DNA of 64,000 nucleotides from Thermodesulfitimonas autotrophica (GCF_003815015.1 NZ_RKRE01000002.1:1-64000); one strand, 5' to 3'. Shown: positions 53,993 to 62,003, counted from the first letter of the stretch. Notes: generated from the sequence alone by a model not told the origin. A program made the numbers and translations.

Positions 53993-56442
53993 GCCTCCTC
54001 TTGTGATTTCCGTATCTCGACTTTAACCGGCCCACATGCAACCCCGGGGGCTAGAAGCACATTGGTTTGCGCCGCAAAGGCCGGCATGGTTACCACCCCG
54101 GGCATGAGAGCGGCATCAATGCGCACAACACCAGTGGTCGCGCCGTAAACACTTGTAATGTTAACTCTTGTGCCTTCCGCCAGTTGCAACCTCCCGGCAT
54201 CCGCCGGCGAAAGAGCAATACCGTCGTCGCGGAAAGAAAGATACCGCAGATTAGTATGCGCTACTCTTGAATGGTCGTAAAAGCCGAAGCGGGAAGCAAG
54301 AGGCACAAGCCATAACTCTCCTTCCTGCCGTTCTTCCACCGCCACCGTTACCGGCAGGAATTCCGGGCATGGTGTACTGCAAGAATATCCCTTCCAATCA
54401 TCCGCTCCTGCTGCCGTACCACCGGTTAATTGGACATCAAAATCGTATCCTGAGTCAAGCGCTATTTTCGACGCCAATTCAGCAAAAACCTGCACAGGAA
54501 GAGGAATTTTCGCCGGCAATACCTGCTTACCCTGACGCAACTTGCCTTCCACATTCCAAACGGTCCCGCCGGTCTCGATATGTGTAGCCAGAGGCAAAAC
54601 CACATCCGCCATGCGGGCCGTTTCGGTCAGAAAAAGATCCTGCACGACAAGGAACTCAAGCCGCGCGAGCCTATCCCGCACCATCCCGCACCCGGGAAAA
54701 GACGCCACGGGGTCCTCTCCCAAAACGTAAAGCCCGCGGAGGGGTGAACCCGCGGCAAGCATTGCCGCAGTTGTCAGCCCCCGCTCCTCTATCGCGCTAT
54801 TTTTGGCGGCAAGCGCCCCCATCCGCCAGACACCGTGCGCGTTGAGCAGCGAATGTCCCAAGAAGAGCGCCTTCGCGGTTCTGCCCGTCAGGAGGTTCAG
54901 GTTCCAGGCCGCGTATGCCGTATCTTCAGTTACCCCGTCTACGGCCAAAACCACAACACCTTTTTGTCCCGTCTCGGCCCAGATTTCCGCCGCCGTGGCT
55001 ATTTCTTCGGGGCTTACCCCCGTAGGCCTGCCTTCCGCCGCCGCTAATCCCGCAGTGAATGCGCCGAAGTTTGGCAGGGCCTCGATCTTGCGGCGCTCCT
55101 CGCCAAGGCGGGCCAGAACCGCCCCCGCGAGTTGTTGCAGAACCAGGTGCTCAGTTCCGGGAAATGCCCGGAGCCAGACCTTGGCCACCCTGGTTGGCCG
55201 TCCTTCATAAAACCCAAGATAGATAATCCTGGCTTTATTGTCGGCCGCCCGCTTAATTTGGCCCCACACTGCCGGAACCCGGCGCCATACATCACCTATC
55301 ACTAAAATCACTTTGGCGTTTTCGATATCCGCAAGTGAGGCGTAGGCTTCGGGGCTGCCAACCATGCGGCCGAGCTGCTGCAGCACCGCAAGGCCGGTGA
55401 ACCGCACGCCGCTGTCAACATTCGCGGTACCCAGTCCCTCGCGGAAAAATTTATAAAAGGCAAAAGCGACCTCGTTCGTAACCGTGCCACCCACGATACC
55501 GCCGATGGCGTCCGGTCCGTGCTTTTCCCGCAATTCCCGGATGCGCGCCCCAACTAAACCGAGTGCCTCCGCCCAATCCGCTTCCGCCAGTTCACCATTC
55601 CTGCGGATAAGAGGCGTAGTAAGCCTTGCCTCACTGGTCAAGTAACCGTAACCAAAGCGCCCGCGCACGCACAGATAATCCGCCGGCGCCTCCGTAGAGA
55701 CTTTTACGATCTCGTCTCGCTTAAGGTTAAGATAGAGGTGACAGGCGCTGCCGCAATAACCGCAGTAGCTCTCCACCTTGCTGAATTCCCACTCGCGCCC
55801 CTTGCCGCGCCGCTGTTTCTCTATCAAAGCCCCCGTGGGACAAACCCCCACGCAGCTGCCGCAGAAGTCGCAGCCCGCCTCCAAGAGCGGTTTCTCGAGG
55901 GGGGTGGCCACCTTGGTTTCAATCCCCCGCCGCATGAAGTCGAGAATATCGCTCCCCTGCGTCCGGCACACCCGCACACACCGGCCACAGAGGATACAGA
56001 GATTGTAGTTGCGGATGATGAACGGGTTGTCCTCATCCACCGGATACCCCGGATCGCGCACCGGGAAGGAAGGGTGTTCGATGCCGAGTTCGTAAGCGTA
56101 CTGCTGCAATTTACAGGCGCCGCTTTTCTCGCAGCTCAGGCAAAGCCCGGGGTGGCGGGAAAACAAGAGTTCCAGGACAAACCGACGGGCCTCGCGGATC
56201 TGTTCCGTACTGGTCCGGACAACCATCCCCGGACTCACTTTGCGCATACAGGAAACCACAAGCCCCCGGACATTTTCAATCTCAACCACACAGAGGCGAC
56301 AGGCTCCTGTTCCTTTTAGTCCCGGACAGTAGCAGAGGTGCGGTATCGCAATTCCGGCTGCCGCCGCGGCTTGCAGAATTGTAGTCCCCTCAGGAACCGA
56401 AACTTCCCGGCCATCAATAGTTAGGGTTACAGAATCGGCCAC
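53989..56442 (-). CDS. NuoG-like iron-sulfur subunit with molybdopterin-oxidoreductase fold
   Basis: The product is about 817 residues. Order: [2Fe-2S] domain (about 3-80; CYCPGLKGTGACRLCVVEIE), His/Cys-type [4Fe-4S] domain (about 85-120, HPGLCLSCEKSGAC), two [4Fe-4S] motifs (CILCGRCVRVC; CDFCGSCVGVCP), then a molybdopterin-type domain beginning with its own cluster (CGYCGSACHLYL plus a later Cys). The residue matching Sec/Cys of formate dehydrogenase is Phe348 (SGVRFTGLAVL), so formate chemistry is unlikely. It probably wires electrons between the flavoprotein and CODH or ferredoxin. GTG 56442 is used because GAGGGGGAAGC is upstream. Confidence 0.85.
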   Translation of the reverse strand: MADSVTLTIDGREVSVPEGTTILQAAAAAGIAIPHLCYCPGLKGTGACRLCVVEIENVRGLVVSCMRKVSPGMVVRTSTEQIREARRFVLELLFSRHPGLCLSCEKSGACKLQQYAYELGIEHPSFPVRDPGYPVDEDNPFIIRNYNLCILCGRCVRVCRTQGSDILDFMRRGIETKVATPLEKPLLEAGCDFCGSCVGVCPTGALIEKQRRGKGREWEFSKVESYCGYCGSACHLYLNLKRDEIVKVSTEAPADYLCVRGRFGYGYLTSEARLTTPLIRRNGELAEADWAEALGLVGARIRELREKHGPDAIGGIVGGTVTNEVAFAFYKFFREGLGTANVDSGVRFTGLAVLQQLGRMVGSPEAYASLADIENAKVILVIGDVWRRVPAVWGQIKRAADNKARIIYLGFYEGRPTRVAKVWLRAFPGTEHLVLQQLAGAVLARLGEERRKIEALPNFGAFTAGLAAAEGRPTGVSPEEIATAAEIWAETGQKGVVVLAVDGVTEDTAYAAWNLNLLTGRTAKALFLGHSLLNAHGVWRMGALAAKNSAIEERGLTTAAMLAAGSPLRGLYVLGEDPVASFPGCGMVRDRLARLEFLVVQDLFLTETARMADVVLPLATHIETGGTVWNVEGKLRQGKQVLPAKIPLPVQVFAELASKIALDSGYDFDVQLTGGTAAGADDWKGYSCSTPCPEFLPVTVAVEERQEGELWLVPLASRFGFYDHSRVAHTNLRYLSFRDDGIALSPADAGRLQLAEGTRVNITSVYGATTGVVRIDAALMPGVVTMPAFAAQTNVLLAPGVACGPVKVEIRKSQEEA

Positions 56443-56462
56443 TTTTTGCTTCCCCCTCGTCT

Positions 56463-56984
56463 TCAGGCCACTTCTATCGCCTTTTCTTCGCAAACTGTCA
56501 GGCACAAACCACAGCGCGTACACCTATTCCTGATGATCACGTAAGGATGGTTATCCGTCCGGAAGGGGATAAAGGGCTCGCCAACAATCGCTCCTGCGGG
56601 GCAAATCTCCCGGCATTTACCGCACCCGGTGCAACGCCCGGGATTAATTGCGTACTGCAGTAACTTCTCACAGGAGCGTTCCGGGCAGCGCTTATCCCGC
56701 GCGTGCGTTTCAAAAGTTGTGCGGTAGTCACTAATAACCCGTGAGATTTTCTCTACCGCTTTTTGCCCGTGTTTACAGAGCGCCGTGATAAAAACCTCGG
56801 CGCAGATCTTCTCCAGTTGGTCAATATCCGCGGACGTTGCGGTACCCTGCCGCAAGCGCCGAAAAATATCGATAATCAACGGGGCCGCAGTTAGGCAGGG
56901 AAGGCAGCGCCCGCACAGCCGCTCCTCGGTAAAGGCCAGGTACTCCTCGTACGCTTGCGTCACCGCACAGGTTGTGCCGGTCAT
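56463..56984 (-). CDS. Small iron-sulfur protein resembling the C-terminus of the adjacent flavoprotein
   Basis: A 173-residue protein. Residues about 5-100 resemble the NuoF iron-sulfur domain: FTEERLCGRCLPCLTAAP (compare FTQRESCGKCPPCRIGTY in the flavoprotein), then ALCKHGQKAV. Residues about 105-173 hold two [4Fe-4S] motifs, CTGCGKCREICP and CTRCGLCLTVCE, introduced by KRCPERSCEKL. Every Cys block aligns with the last ~165 residues of the gene upstream, so it looks like a detached tandem duplicate. It overlaps that gene by 4 bases. No flavin or NADH domain is present, so it is likely an extra electron-carrying subunit. Confidence 0.8.
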   Translation of the reverse strand: MTGTTCAVTQAYEEYLAFTEERLCGRCLPCLTAAPLIIDIFRRLRQGTATSADIDQLEKICAEVFITALCKHGQKAVEKISRVISDYRTTFETHARDKRCPERSCEKLLQYAINPGRCTGCGKCREICPAGAIVGEPFIPFRTDNHPYVIIRNRCTRCGLCLTVCEEKAIEVA

Positions 56985-58846
56985 ACCGCCTCCTCCTTTA
57001 CCCCCGGTTCAACGCGGATGCAGCCTGTCGGGCAGACCGCGATACACGTGCCGCACTTTTGACACAGGGTGTTTTCAATGTAAAAGCGGTCCCGCTCCTC
57101 CAGTACCGCACCGTAGGGACAGCTCTGCTGGCAGAGGCCGCAGAGAACGCAATCTTCATCGATTACATAGTTACCAAGGCTGGTGCAAGCACCGGCCGGA
57201 CAGTGCTTCTGGCGGATGTGCGCCTCGTATTCCGCCCGAAAATACTTGATAGTCGAAAGTACCGGATTCGGCGCGCTCTGTCCCAAACCACAGAGTGATG
57301 TTTTTTTCACCATCCGCCCGATCGCCTCGAGACGCTCAATATCCCCCTCTTCTCCTTTGCCGGCTACAATCCGGTCGAGTATCTGGAGCATCTCGTAAGT
57401 GCCGATCCGGCAGGGCGGGCACTTGCCGCAAGACTCACGCTGGGTAAAAGACAAGAAAAACCGGGCAAAATCAACCATACAGGTTCTGTCGTCAACCACT
57501 ACCATCCCACCGGAACCCATCATCGACCCGAGCCGCGTGAGCGATTCGAAATCGACCGACGCGTCGATATACGCATCAGGAATACACCCGCCAGACGGGC
57601 CGCCGGTCTGAACCGCCTTGAACTTCCCTTCCCCCATAACACCGCCGCCTACTTTAAAAACAACTTCCTTAAGGGTCATCCCCATTGGCACCTCAATCAG
57701 CCCGGTGTTACGCGTCTTTCCCGTGATACAAAAGGCCTTCGTCCCCTTGGACCCCTCGGTACCGTACTGCGCGTACCAATCGCCACCGTTCAGAATAATA
57801 GCCGGAATGTTGGCGAAGGTCTCTACATTATTGAGACAGGTTGGCATTCCCCATAACCCCTGTTCGACTGACCGGGGCGGGGTTACCCGCGGTGCAGGGC
57901 GCTTCCCCTCGATGGAAATCATCAGCGTCGTTGACTCACCGCAGATGAACGCGCCCGCGCCTTTCTTCACGTGCAGGTCGAAGTTGAAGTTAGTGCCGAG
58001 GATCCGTTCGCCTAAAAGGCCGCGTTCCTTGGCCTGCTCTATAGCGAGCTCAAGGCGCTTAACCGCCAAGGGGTACTCAGCGCGAACATAGATATAGCCT
58101 TCATCGGAACCAATGGCATAAGCGCAGATTAACATTCCTTCTAGGACGGAGTGCGGGTTTCCCTCCATAATCGAGCGGTCCATAAAGGCCCCCGGGTCGC
58201 CCTCGTCGCCGTTACAGATGACGTATTTCTTCTCCCCCGGTGCCCGGCGCGCCCCTTCCCACTTCCTCCCCGTAGGAAAACCTGCACCGCCGCGTCCCCT
58301 CAGTCCCGACTTCTTGACCTCTTCTATCACTTCTTCCGGATGCATTTCGGTAAGCGCCTTAGCCAGAGCGAGATAACCCCCAACGGCAATGTAGTCCTCA
58401 ATGTCCATCGGGTTAATTTCGCCAAGATCCTTCATGGCGATCCGCGTCTGGTAACGGTAAAAGGGCATATCCTTTTTCCGGCGGCAGACCATTCCCGTCT
58501 CCGGATCACGGTAAAAATGTTGCGGGAGCTCACCACCACGACGAAGGGCAATATCGACTATTTTGGGAACGTCAAAAACTGAAACCTTGTTCAAGAAGAA
58601 CTGGTAAGGCTCTACAGATACAATTGGCCCGCCCTGGCAGAAGCCCTGGCACCCTACCGGGACCACCTTTGCCTCCAATCCCTGGCGTTCTACCTCCTCT
58701 TGAAAAGCCCGGAAAATCTCCTCCGCCCCGCCGCCCATACAGCCGGTGCCCATGCAGACTTTGACTTTTTTTTGAACCTGTGCCCGCTCAGCCGCCAATT
58801 TCTTTGCCAAGGCCTCAAGCGCCATCCGGCTTTCAATCCTGGCCAA
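56981..58846 (-). CDS. HydB/NuoF-like NADH-binding flavoprotein with C-terminal ferredoxin domain
   Basis: The product is about 621 residues. An N-terminal thioredoxin-like [2Fe-2S] domain (CMGTGC at about 31-36, CQGFC) precedes the FMN/NADH core (GLRGRGGAGFPTGRKWEGAR; CNGDEGDPGAFMDRS). A SLBB domain, the NuoF [4Fe-4S] site (ESCGKCPPCRIGTYEML, about 475) and two C-terminal [4Fe-4S] motifs (CVLCGLCQQSCP, CQKCGTCIAVCP) follow. This is the layout of HydB in NAD-dependent electron-bifurcating hydrogenases and of related formate dehydrogenases. TTG 58846 has AGGAG 8 bases upstream; a GTG 9 bases earlier lies too close to that SD. Confidence 0.88.
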   Translation of the reverse strand: MARIESRMALEALAKKLAAERAQVQKKVKVCMGTGCMGGGAEEIFRAFQEEVERQGLEAKVVPVGCQGFCQGGPIVSVEPYQFFLNKVSVFDVPKIVDIALRRGGELPQHFYRDPETGMVCRRKKDMPFYRYQTRIAMKDLGEINPMDIEDYIAVGGYLALAKALTEMHPEEVIEEVKKSGLRGRGGAGFPTGRKWEGARRAPGEKKYVICNGDEGDPGAFMDRSIMEGNPHSVLEGMLICAYAIGSDEGYIYVRAEYPLAVKRLELAIEQAKERGLLGERILGTNFNFDLHVKKGAGAFICGESTTLMISIEGKRPAPRVTPPRSVEQGLWGMPTCLNNVETFANIPAIILNGGDWYAQYGTEGSKGTKAFCITGKTRNTGLIEVPMGMTLKEVVFKVGGGVMGEGKFKAVQTGGPSGGCIPDAYIDASVDFESLTRLGSMMGSGGMVVVDDRTCMVDFARFFLSFTQRESCGKCPPCRIGTYEMLQILDRIVAGKGEEGDIERLEAIGRMVKKTSLCGLGQSAPNPVLSTIKYFRAEYEAHIRQKHCPAGACTSLGNYVIDEDCVLCGLCQQSCPYGAVLEERDRFYIENTLCQKCGTCIAVCPTGCIRVEPGVKEEAV

Positions 58847-58851
58847 CAGCC

Positions 58852-59307
58852 TCACTCCTTTTTCAGAACCGACAGAACCTTACCAGGGTCGAGCACCTGT
58901 TGCGTCCGCTCATTCACAACTACCACGGGAGCCAAAGCGCAGCATCCTACACAACTAACTGTCTCGAGTGTGTATTTCAAATCTGGTGACGTCTCACCGC
59001 ACTTAAGGCCCAATCCTTCTTCGAGCTTCGCCAGCACACGGGATGCACCCCGGACGTGACAAGCCGTGCCCGTGCAGACCCGGATGATATTCTTGCCCCG
59101 CGGTGTAAAGTAGAAACGCGCGTAAAATGAGGCCACCCCGTAAATTTCCGCCAGGGAGAGACCGCGCTCTGCAGCCACCACAGCCAGAGCCTCTTCCGGC
59201 AGATAGCCAAACTCCTCCTGCAGGTCCTCTAAGATGTGAACCAAAACGCCCTCTTTTCCTCTGTACCGCGCCGTAATTTCCCGGGCACGCGCCTCAATGC
59301 TGGTCAT
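58852..59307 (-). CDS. NuoE/HydC-like 2Fe-2S subunit
   Basis: A 151-residue thioredoxin-fold subunit. The helical N-terminus (YRGKEGVLVHILEDLQEEFG) leads to the [2Fe-2S] ligands CTGTAC and CVGCC, the NuoE spacing. The IYGVASFYARFYFTPRGK segment is diagnostic. It should pass electrons to the flavoprotein encoded next. ATG 59307 has AAGGAGAG 10 bases upstream and lies inside the end of cooC, giving a 14-base overlap. Confidence 0.9.
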   Translation of the reverse strand: MTSIEARAREITARYRGKEGVLVHILEDLQEEFGYLPEEALAVVAAERGLSLAEIYGVASFYARFYFTPRGKNIIRVCTGTACHVRGASRVLAKLEEGLGLKCGETSPDLKYTLETVSCVGCCALAPVVVVNERTQQVLDPGKVLSVLKKE

Positions 59308-60058
59308 CGTCTTTTCGCTCTCCTTCAAGCACGTCTTTCAGCTTTGCCACTGCCGTCAAAAATTCACCCCCAGGCTCCCCGCCCTGGTAGGTCATTTCAT
59401 CGAATGGAAGTACCCCCTTTACCTTTCCGGGGAAAGCAGCCGCAACCTTGGCCGCTTCGTCCGGTGACCGCACCTTATTGCCAACCACGATGATCCATGG
59501 CACACCAATCTCCGCGGCCAGCTTTTCCACCAGCCTAGCGGTATGGATGCTTCGCTCGTTGGGCTCAGTAACAATCACCATCACGTCCACGCCGCGCGCC
59601 GTTCCACGGGAAAGATGCTCAATCCCTGCCGGCATATCCATCACCACTACCTCGTCCCGTTCGAGAAGCAGCGCGCTAACCAGCGCGTTCAGGAAGGCAT
59701 TCTCCCGGCAATAACAGCTCGTCCCCGCCTTCTTTAGCTCTCCCATGCGAATAAAGAGAATGTTGTCCAGTCGGTAACAGAAATCGTCGAGCACCTTGCC
59801 CAACTCCGGGTTCAGCCGGAAAAACTCCCCTTCGCCGCCCATTACCTCCCGGATCCGGTCTTTAAGCGCAATAACCGGCCGGATTTCCGCCGCCTCTTCC
59901 GGCGAAAGCCCAAGGGCCAGCGCCAGTGAGGCATCAGGGTCGGCATCTACGGCGTAGACCCGCCGGTGGGTAGCCGCGTACGCCCGGATTAAAGCCGCCG
60001 CCAGGGTCGTCTTGCCCGCCCCGCCTTTACCGGAAACCGCAATCTTTATTCCCCGCAC
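59294..60058 (-). CDS. cooC: CooC nickel-insertion ATPase (first gene of the CODH/ACS operon)
   Basis: A P-loop ATPase needed to insert nickel into CODH. It has 254 residues. GKGGAGKTT is the deviant Walker A (about 10-18), AVDADPDASLA is switch I, the CxC nickel site is in TSCYCRENA (about 113-115), and MDMPAGIEHLSRGTA is switch II. It is clearly distinct from the copy at 45776-46531. GTG start. As promoter-proximal gene, it would be made before CODH itself. Confidence 0.92.
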   Translation of the reverse strand: MRGIKIAVSGKGGAGKTTLAAALIRAYAATHRRVYAVDADPDASLALALGLSPEEAAEIRPVIALKDRIREVMGGEGEFFRLNPELGKVLDDFCYRLDNILFIRMGELKKAGTSCYCRENAFLNALVSALLLERDEVVVMDMPAGIEHLSRGTARGVDVMVIVTEPNERSIHTARLVEKLAAEIGVPWIIVVGNKVRSPDEAAKVAAAFPGKVKGVLPFDEMTYQGGEPGGEFLTAVAKLKDVLEGERKDDDQH

Positions 60059-60096
60059 AGCGCCAGGTCCTGCCTCGCCGTTAATTTTGATGCTTA

Positions 60097-60125
60097 ATAT
60101 AAAATTTCCGCCTCCGGCCTGTAAA
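60097..60125 (-). promoter_or_regulatory. Promoter of the CODH/ACS operon
   Basis: On the minus strand, -35 TTTACA (60120-60125), 17 spacer, -10 TTATAT (60097-60102), about 40 bases ahead of the cooC start. It is the only good promoter seen above the operon. The rest of the gap 60126-60227 shows no gene. Confidence 0.65.
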
Positions 60126-60227
60126 TACTCGTTAACCTAACGGGCAAAATTAGTCTTTCAAGCGCGCAAAAAGCGAATTTACTGGTCACAAAAACCGCTT
60201 GGGAACGGAAGGGCGCGGAAAATTTAA

Positions 60228-60251
60228 GGGAGCGCAATGCGCCCCCTTCTG
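60228..60251 (-). terminator. Intrinsic terminator of the phosphatase-fold gene
   Basis: The stem AAGGGGGCGC/GCGCTCCCTT with loop ATT and one mismatch is followed on the minus strand by a T-rich TTAAATTTT. It insulates the CODH/ACS operon from the upstream gene. Confidence 0.75.
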
Positions 60252-60288
60252 CCGGCCCGCGTTTTACTTCGGTGGCGGTGAATCCTGG

Positions 60289-61425
60289 TTACTTAAACAG
60301 CAAAAAACGGCGTCTTAAGACGCGGTACTCGTAAAGGTAACCGAGGCCACTCAACCCTAAAATCAACACCATCGCCGCTTTGAGCCACATTATCGTTCGC
60401 GTCAGGCGCAGGATATGCTCTTCCCGGGAACTTACCAGTTGCCCCATATCGCGCTGCAGCCGCGCCATTTTCTCCTTTTCCCGCTGCACCGCCGCCCGTT
60501 CCCTCAAGAAACGTAAGTTTTCCTCCCGCGCGGCAAAAAGGGCCTGGCTCAAATCCCTAACCCTTAGCTCCAGCAGGTAGGCTTCGCTCTGGTCCGTGGT
60601 CTGCGCCAGAGCATTCCAGAGCACCAGCCCCTCCGCCTCCGGCAAGTTCACCCCCATGAAATAGGCAAGCGTAGGCGCTACGTCGGTAAGCGCTGCGGGA
60701 GGGAGAATTACGCCTGCTTTGAGCTCCGGTGCTTTCAGGATCAGAGGTGGGTCACGTGTGGTTCCGGTGACGCACAAAAAGCTGGTTTCAAACGTTCGGC
60801 TGCCGTAAAGATAGCTCAACAGGCGTCCGATCTGGGCATCCGCTGCCGTAACCGCTTCCCGATACTCCTGCCCGCTACCCCCCTTTGCCAAAACCGCACC
60901 CGGTCCCCGCAAAACCAGCGTCACAAAGTAGGGGTTAACCTCTCGCAGGTAGTCGATAGCCCGGTCTACCAGGCCGGCATCGTCCGGCGCCGTTACCAAT
61001 TTCCCCGCCCGGCCAGCCGCGCTGCAGTCCTTTTCTCTGCCAGTCACGAAGAGCGCAGTCGCCGTTTCACGCCGCGCCAACAGAGAGGCGAGCGTGACTA
61101 CACGGGGCTTATCGCCCGGACCGCGGACACCGTGGCGCGCCGGCCCAACGCCCGTAACAATCGAAGCCAGCGCCGCCTCCGAGGTTTGCGGCATCACCCC
61201 CGAAACCCGTTCTACACGGACACCGGCAGCGCCGATACCGCTGATGTTCGGTGTAGTCGTCGCCCCAACACACTCGTTCGTCAGGCCGTCCACCACAATC
61301 AGGATGAAGCGCTCCGTCCGGGGCGGGGGTTTGGCCTCCTCAACCTGCGTTTCCGTAGCCCCGGCGGGGCAAGGTAACAGCCAGAAAAAAAGAGGAAGAA
61401 TGATAAGCGCCAGGCTTACCCGCAT
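60289..61425 (-). CDS. Exported, membrane-anchored alkaline-phosphatase-fold protein
   Basis: The product is about 378 residues with a signal peptide (about 1-24; LALIILPLFFWLLPCPAGA). The catalytic-fold signatures LIVVDGL (metal Asp), TTTPNISGIGAAGVRV and VMPQTSEAALASIVTGVGPARHG belong to the type I phosphodiesterase/sulfatase/alkaline phosphatase superfamily; SEAA holds the likely nucleophile Ser/Thr. A second metal site is seen near VTGTTRDPPL and ALTDVAPTLAYFMG. Unusually, a coiled coil (about 285-345; REENLRFLRERAAVQREKEK) and a C-terminal membrane helix (MVLILGLSGLGYLYEY) follow. ATG 61425 has GGGGGGAG upstream; longer in-frame starts lack a signal peptide. Substrate unknown. Confidence 0.75.
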   Translation of the reverse strand: MRVSLALIILPLFFWLLPCPAGATETQVEEAKPPPRTERFILIVVDGLTNECVGATTTPNISGIGAAGVRVERVSGVMPQTSEAALASIVTGVGPARHGVRGPGDKPRVVTLASLLARRETATALFVTGREKDCSAAGRAGKLVTAPDDAGLVDRAIDYLREVNPYFVTLVLRGPGAVLAKGGSGQEYREAVTAADAQIGRLLSYLYGSRTFETSFLCVTGTTRDPPLILKAPELKAGVILPPAALTDVAPTLAYFMGVNLPEAEGLVLWNALAQTTDQSEAYLLELRVRDLSQALFAAREENLRFLRERAAVQREKEKMARLQRDMGQLVSSREEHILRLTRTIMWLKAAMVLILGLSGLGYLYEYRVLRRRFLLFK

Positions 61426-61675
61426 CTCTCTCCCCCCGGACAAAATGATGACCTTTACCATAATTACGGAAAGCCGGCGCCGCTTATGCCTACCGTGTCT
61501 GGTACCCTGTGCCCCATTCCCGCCGAAAAAAATTATTCCGTTACGCATAAAGCCTGTAACTCCCGGAAATAATGTAAACAGCTCCGCTAAAAACTCTATC
61601 TCTCCCCATCCAGCGGCTTCACCGCTGGACTTTTTTTTCTCAGCCACGTCTCGCAAGGCCCGCTGATTATTTTAC

Positions 61676-61704
61676 TTGACGCGATGGATCGCTTTCGCTA
61701 TAAT
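61676..61704 (+). promoter_or_regulatory. Sigma-A promoter of the tRNA-Pro-Tyr-Lys cluster
   Basis: TTGACG (61676-61681), 17 spacer, TATAAT (61699-61704), 19 bases before tRNA-Pro. Confidence 0.88.
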
Positions 61705-61723
61705 AAATTCTGCGCGGCCATCC

Positions 61724-61801
61724 CGGGATGTAGCGCAGCTTGGTCAGCGCGCGTGCCTTGGGAGCACGAGGCCGGGGGTTCAAGTCCCCCCATCCCGACC
61801 A
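61724..61801 (+). tRNA. tRNA-Pro (anticodon TGG)
   Basis: 78 bases, acceptor CGGGATG/CATCCCG, anticodon loop CTTGGGA, encoded CCA. Confidence 0.95.
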
Positions 61802-61805
61802 GCTT

Positions 61806-61895
61806 GGAGGTTGGAGGTTAGAGGTTAGAGGTTTGAAGACAGAGGAAGGGAATTCGCGCCGCGAATTCCTCCAAAAAATCCGACTTCTAACCTCT
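61806..61895. repeat. Intergenic heptamer array and nested hairpin between tRNA genes
   Basis: Four 7-base units stand in tandem: GGAGGTT, GGAGGTT, AGAGGTT, AGAGGTT (61806-61833). AGAGGTTAGA (61820-61829) is repeated in inverted form as TCTAACCTCT (61886-61895). Nested inside is a perfect 10-bp palindromic arm pair GGAATTCGCG (61849-61858) / CGCGAATTCC (61860-61869) with a 1-base centre. The whole can fold into a large cruciform or RNA hairpin within the tRNA-Pro to tRNA-Tyr spacer. It looks like a small miniature repeat element. Confidence 0.65.
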
Positions 61896-61914
61896 GGCGT
61901 CCAACATCTAAAAC

Positions 61915-62000
61915 GGAGGGGTACCCGAGTGGCCAAAGGGGGCAGACTGTAAATCTGCTGGCTGACGCCTTCGCTGGTTCGAATCCAGCCCCCTCCACCA
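61915..62000 (+). tRNA. tRNA-Tyr (anticodon GTA)
   Basis: An 86-base class II tRNA, acceptor GGAGGGG/CCCCTCC, anticodon loop CTGTAAA, long variable arm, encoded CCA. Confidence 0.95.
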
Positions 62001-62003
62001 TAC

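Noticed and set aside
53989-56442. Formate dehydrogenase alpha subunit
   Set aside because: The fold and clusters fit, but the Sec/Cys position is Phe and the usual ligand neighbours are missing. No fdhD or other Fdh accessory gene is nearby.
56463-59307. Respiratory complex I (Nuo)
   Set aside because: Only NuoE/F/G-like soluble subunits are present. No quinone-module or membrane subunits occur, and the flavoprotein has the HydB-type extra N- and C-terminal domains.
61806-61833. CRISPR repeats
   Set aside because: The units are only 7 bases, directly adjacent and without spacers, and no cas genes are present. No CRISPR array was seen anywhere in the window.
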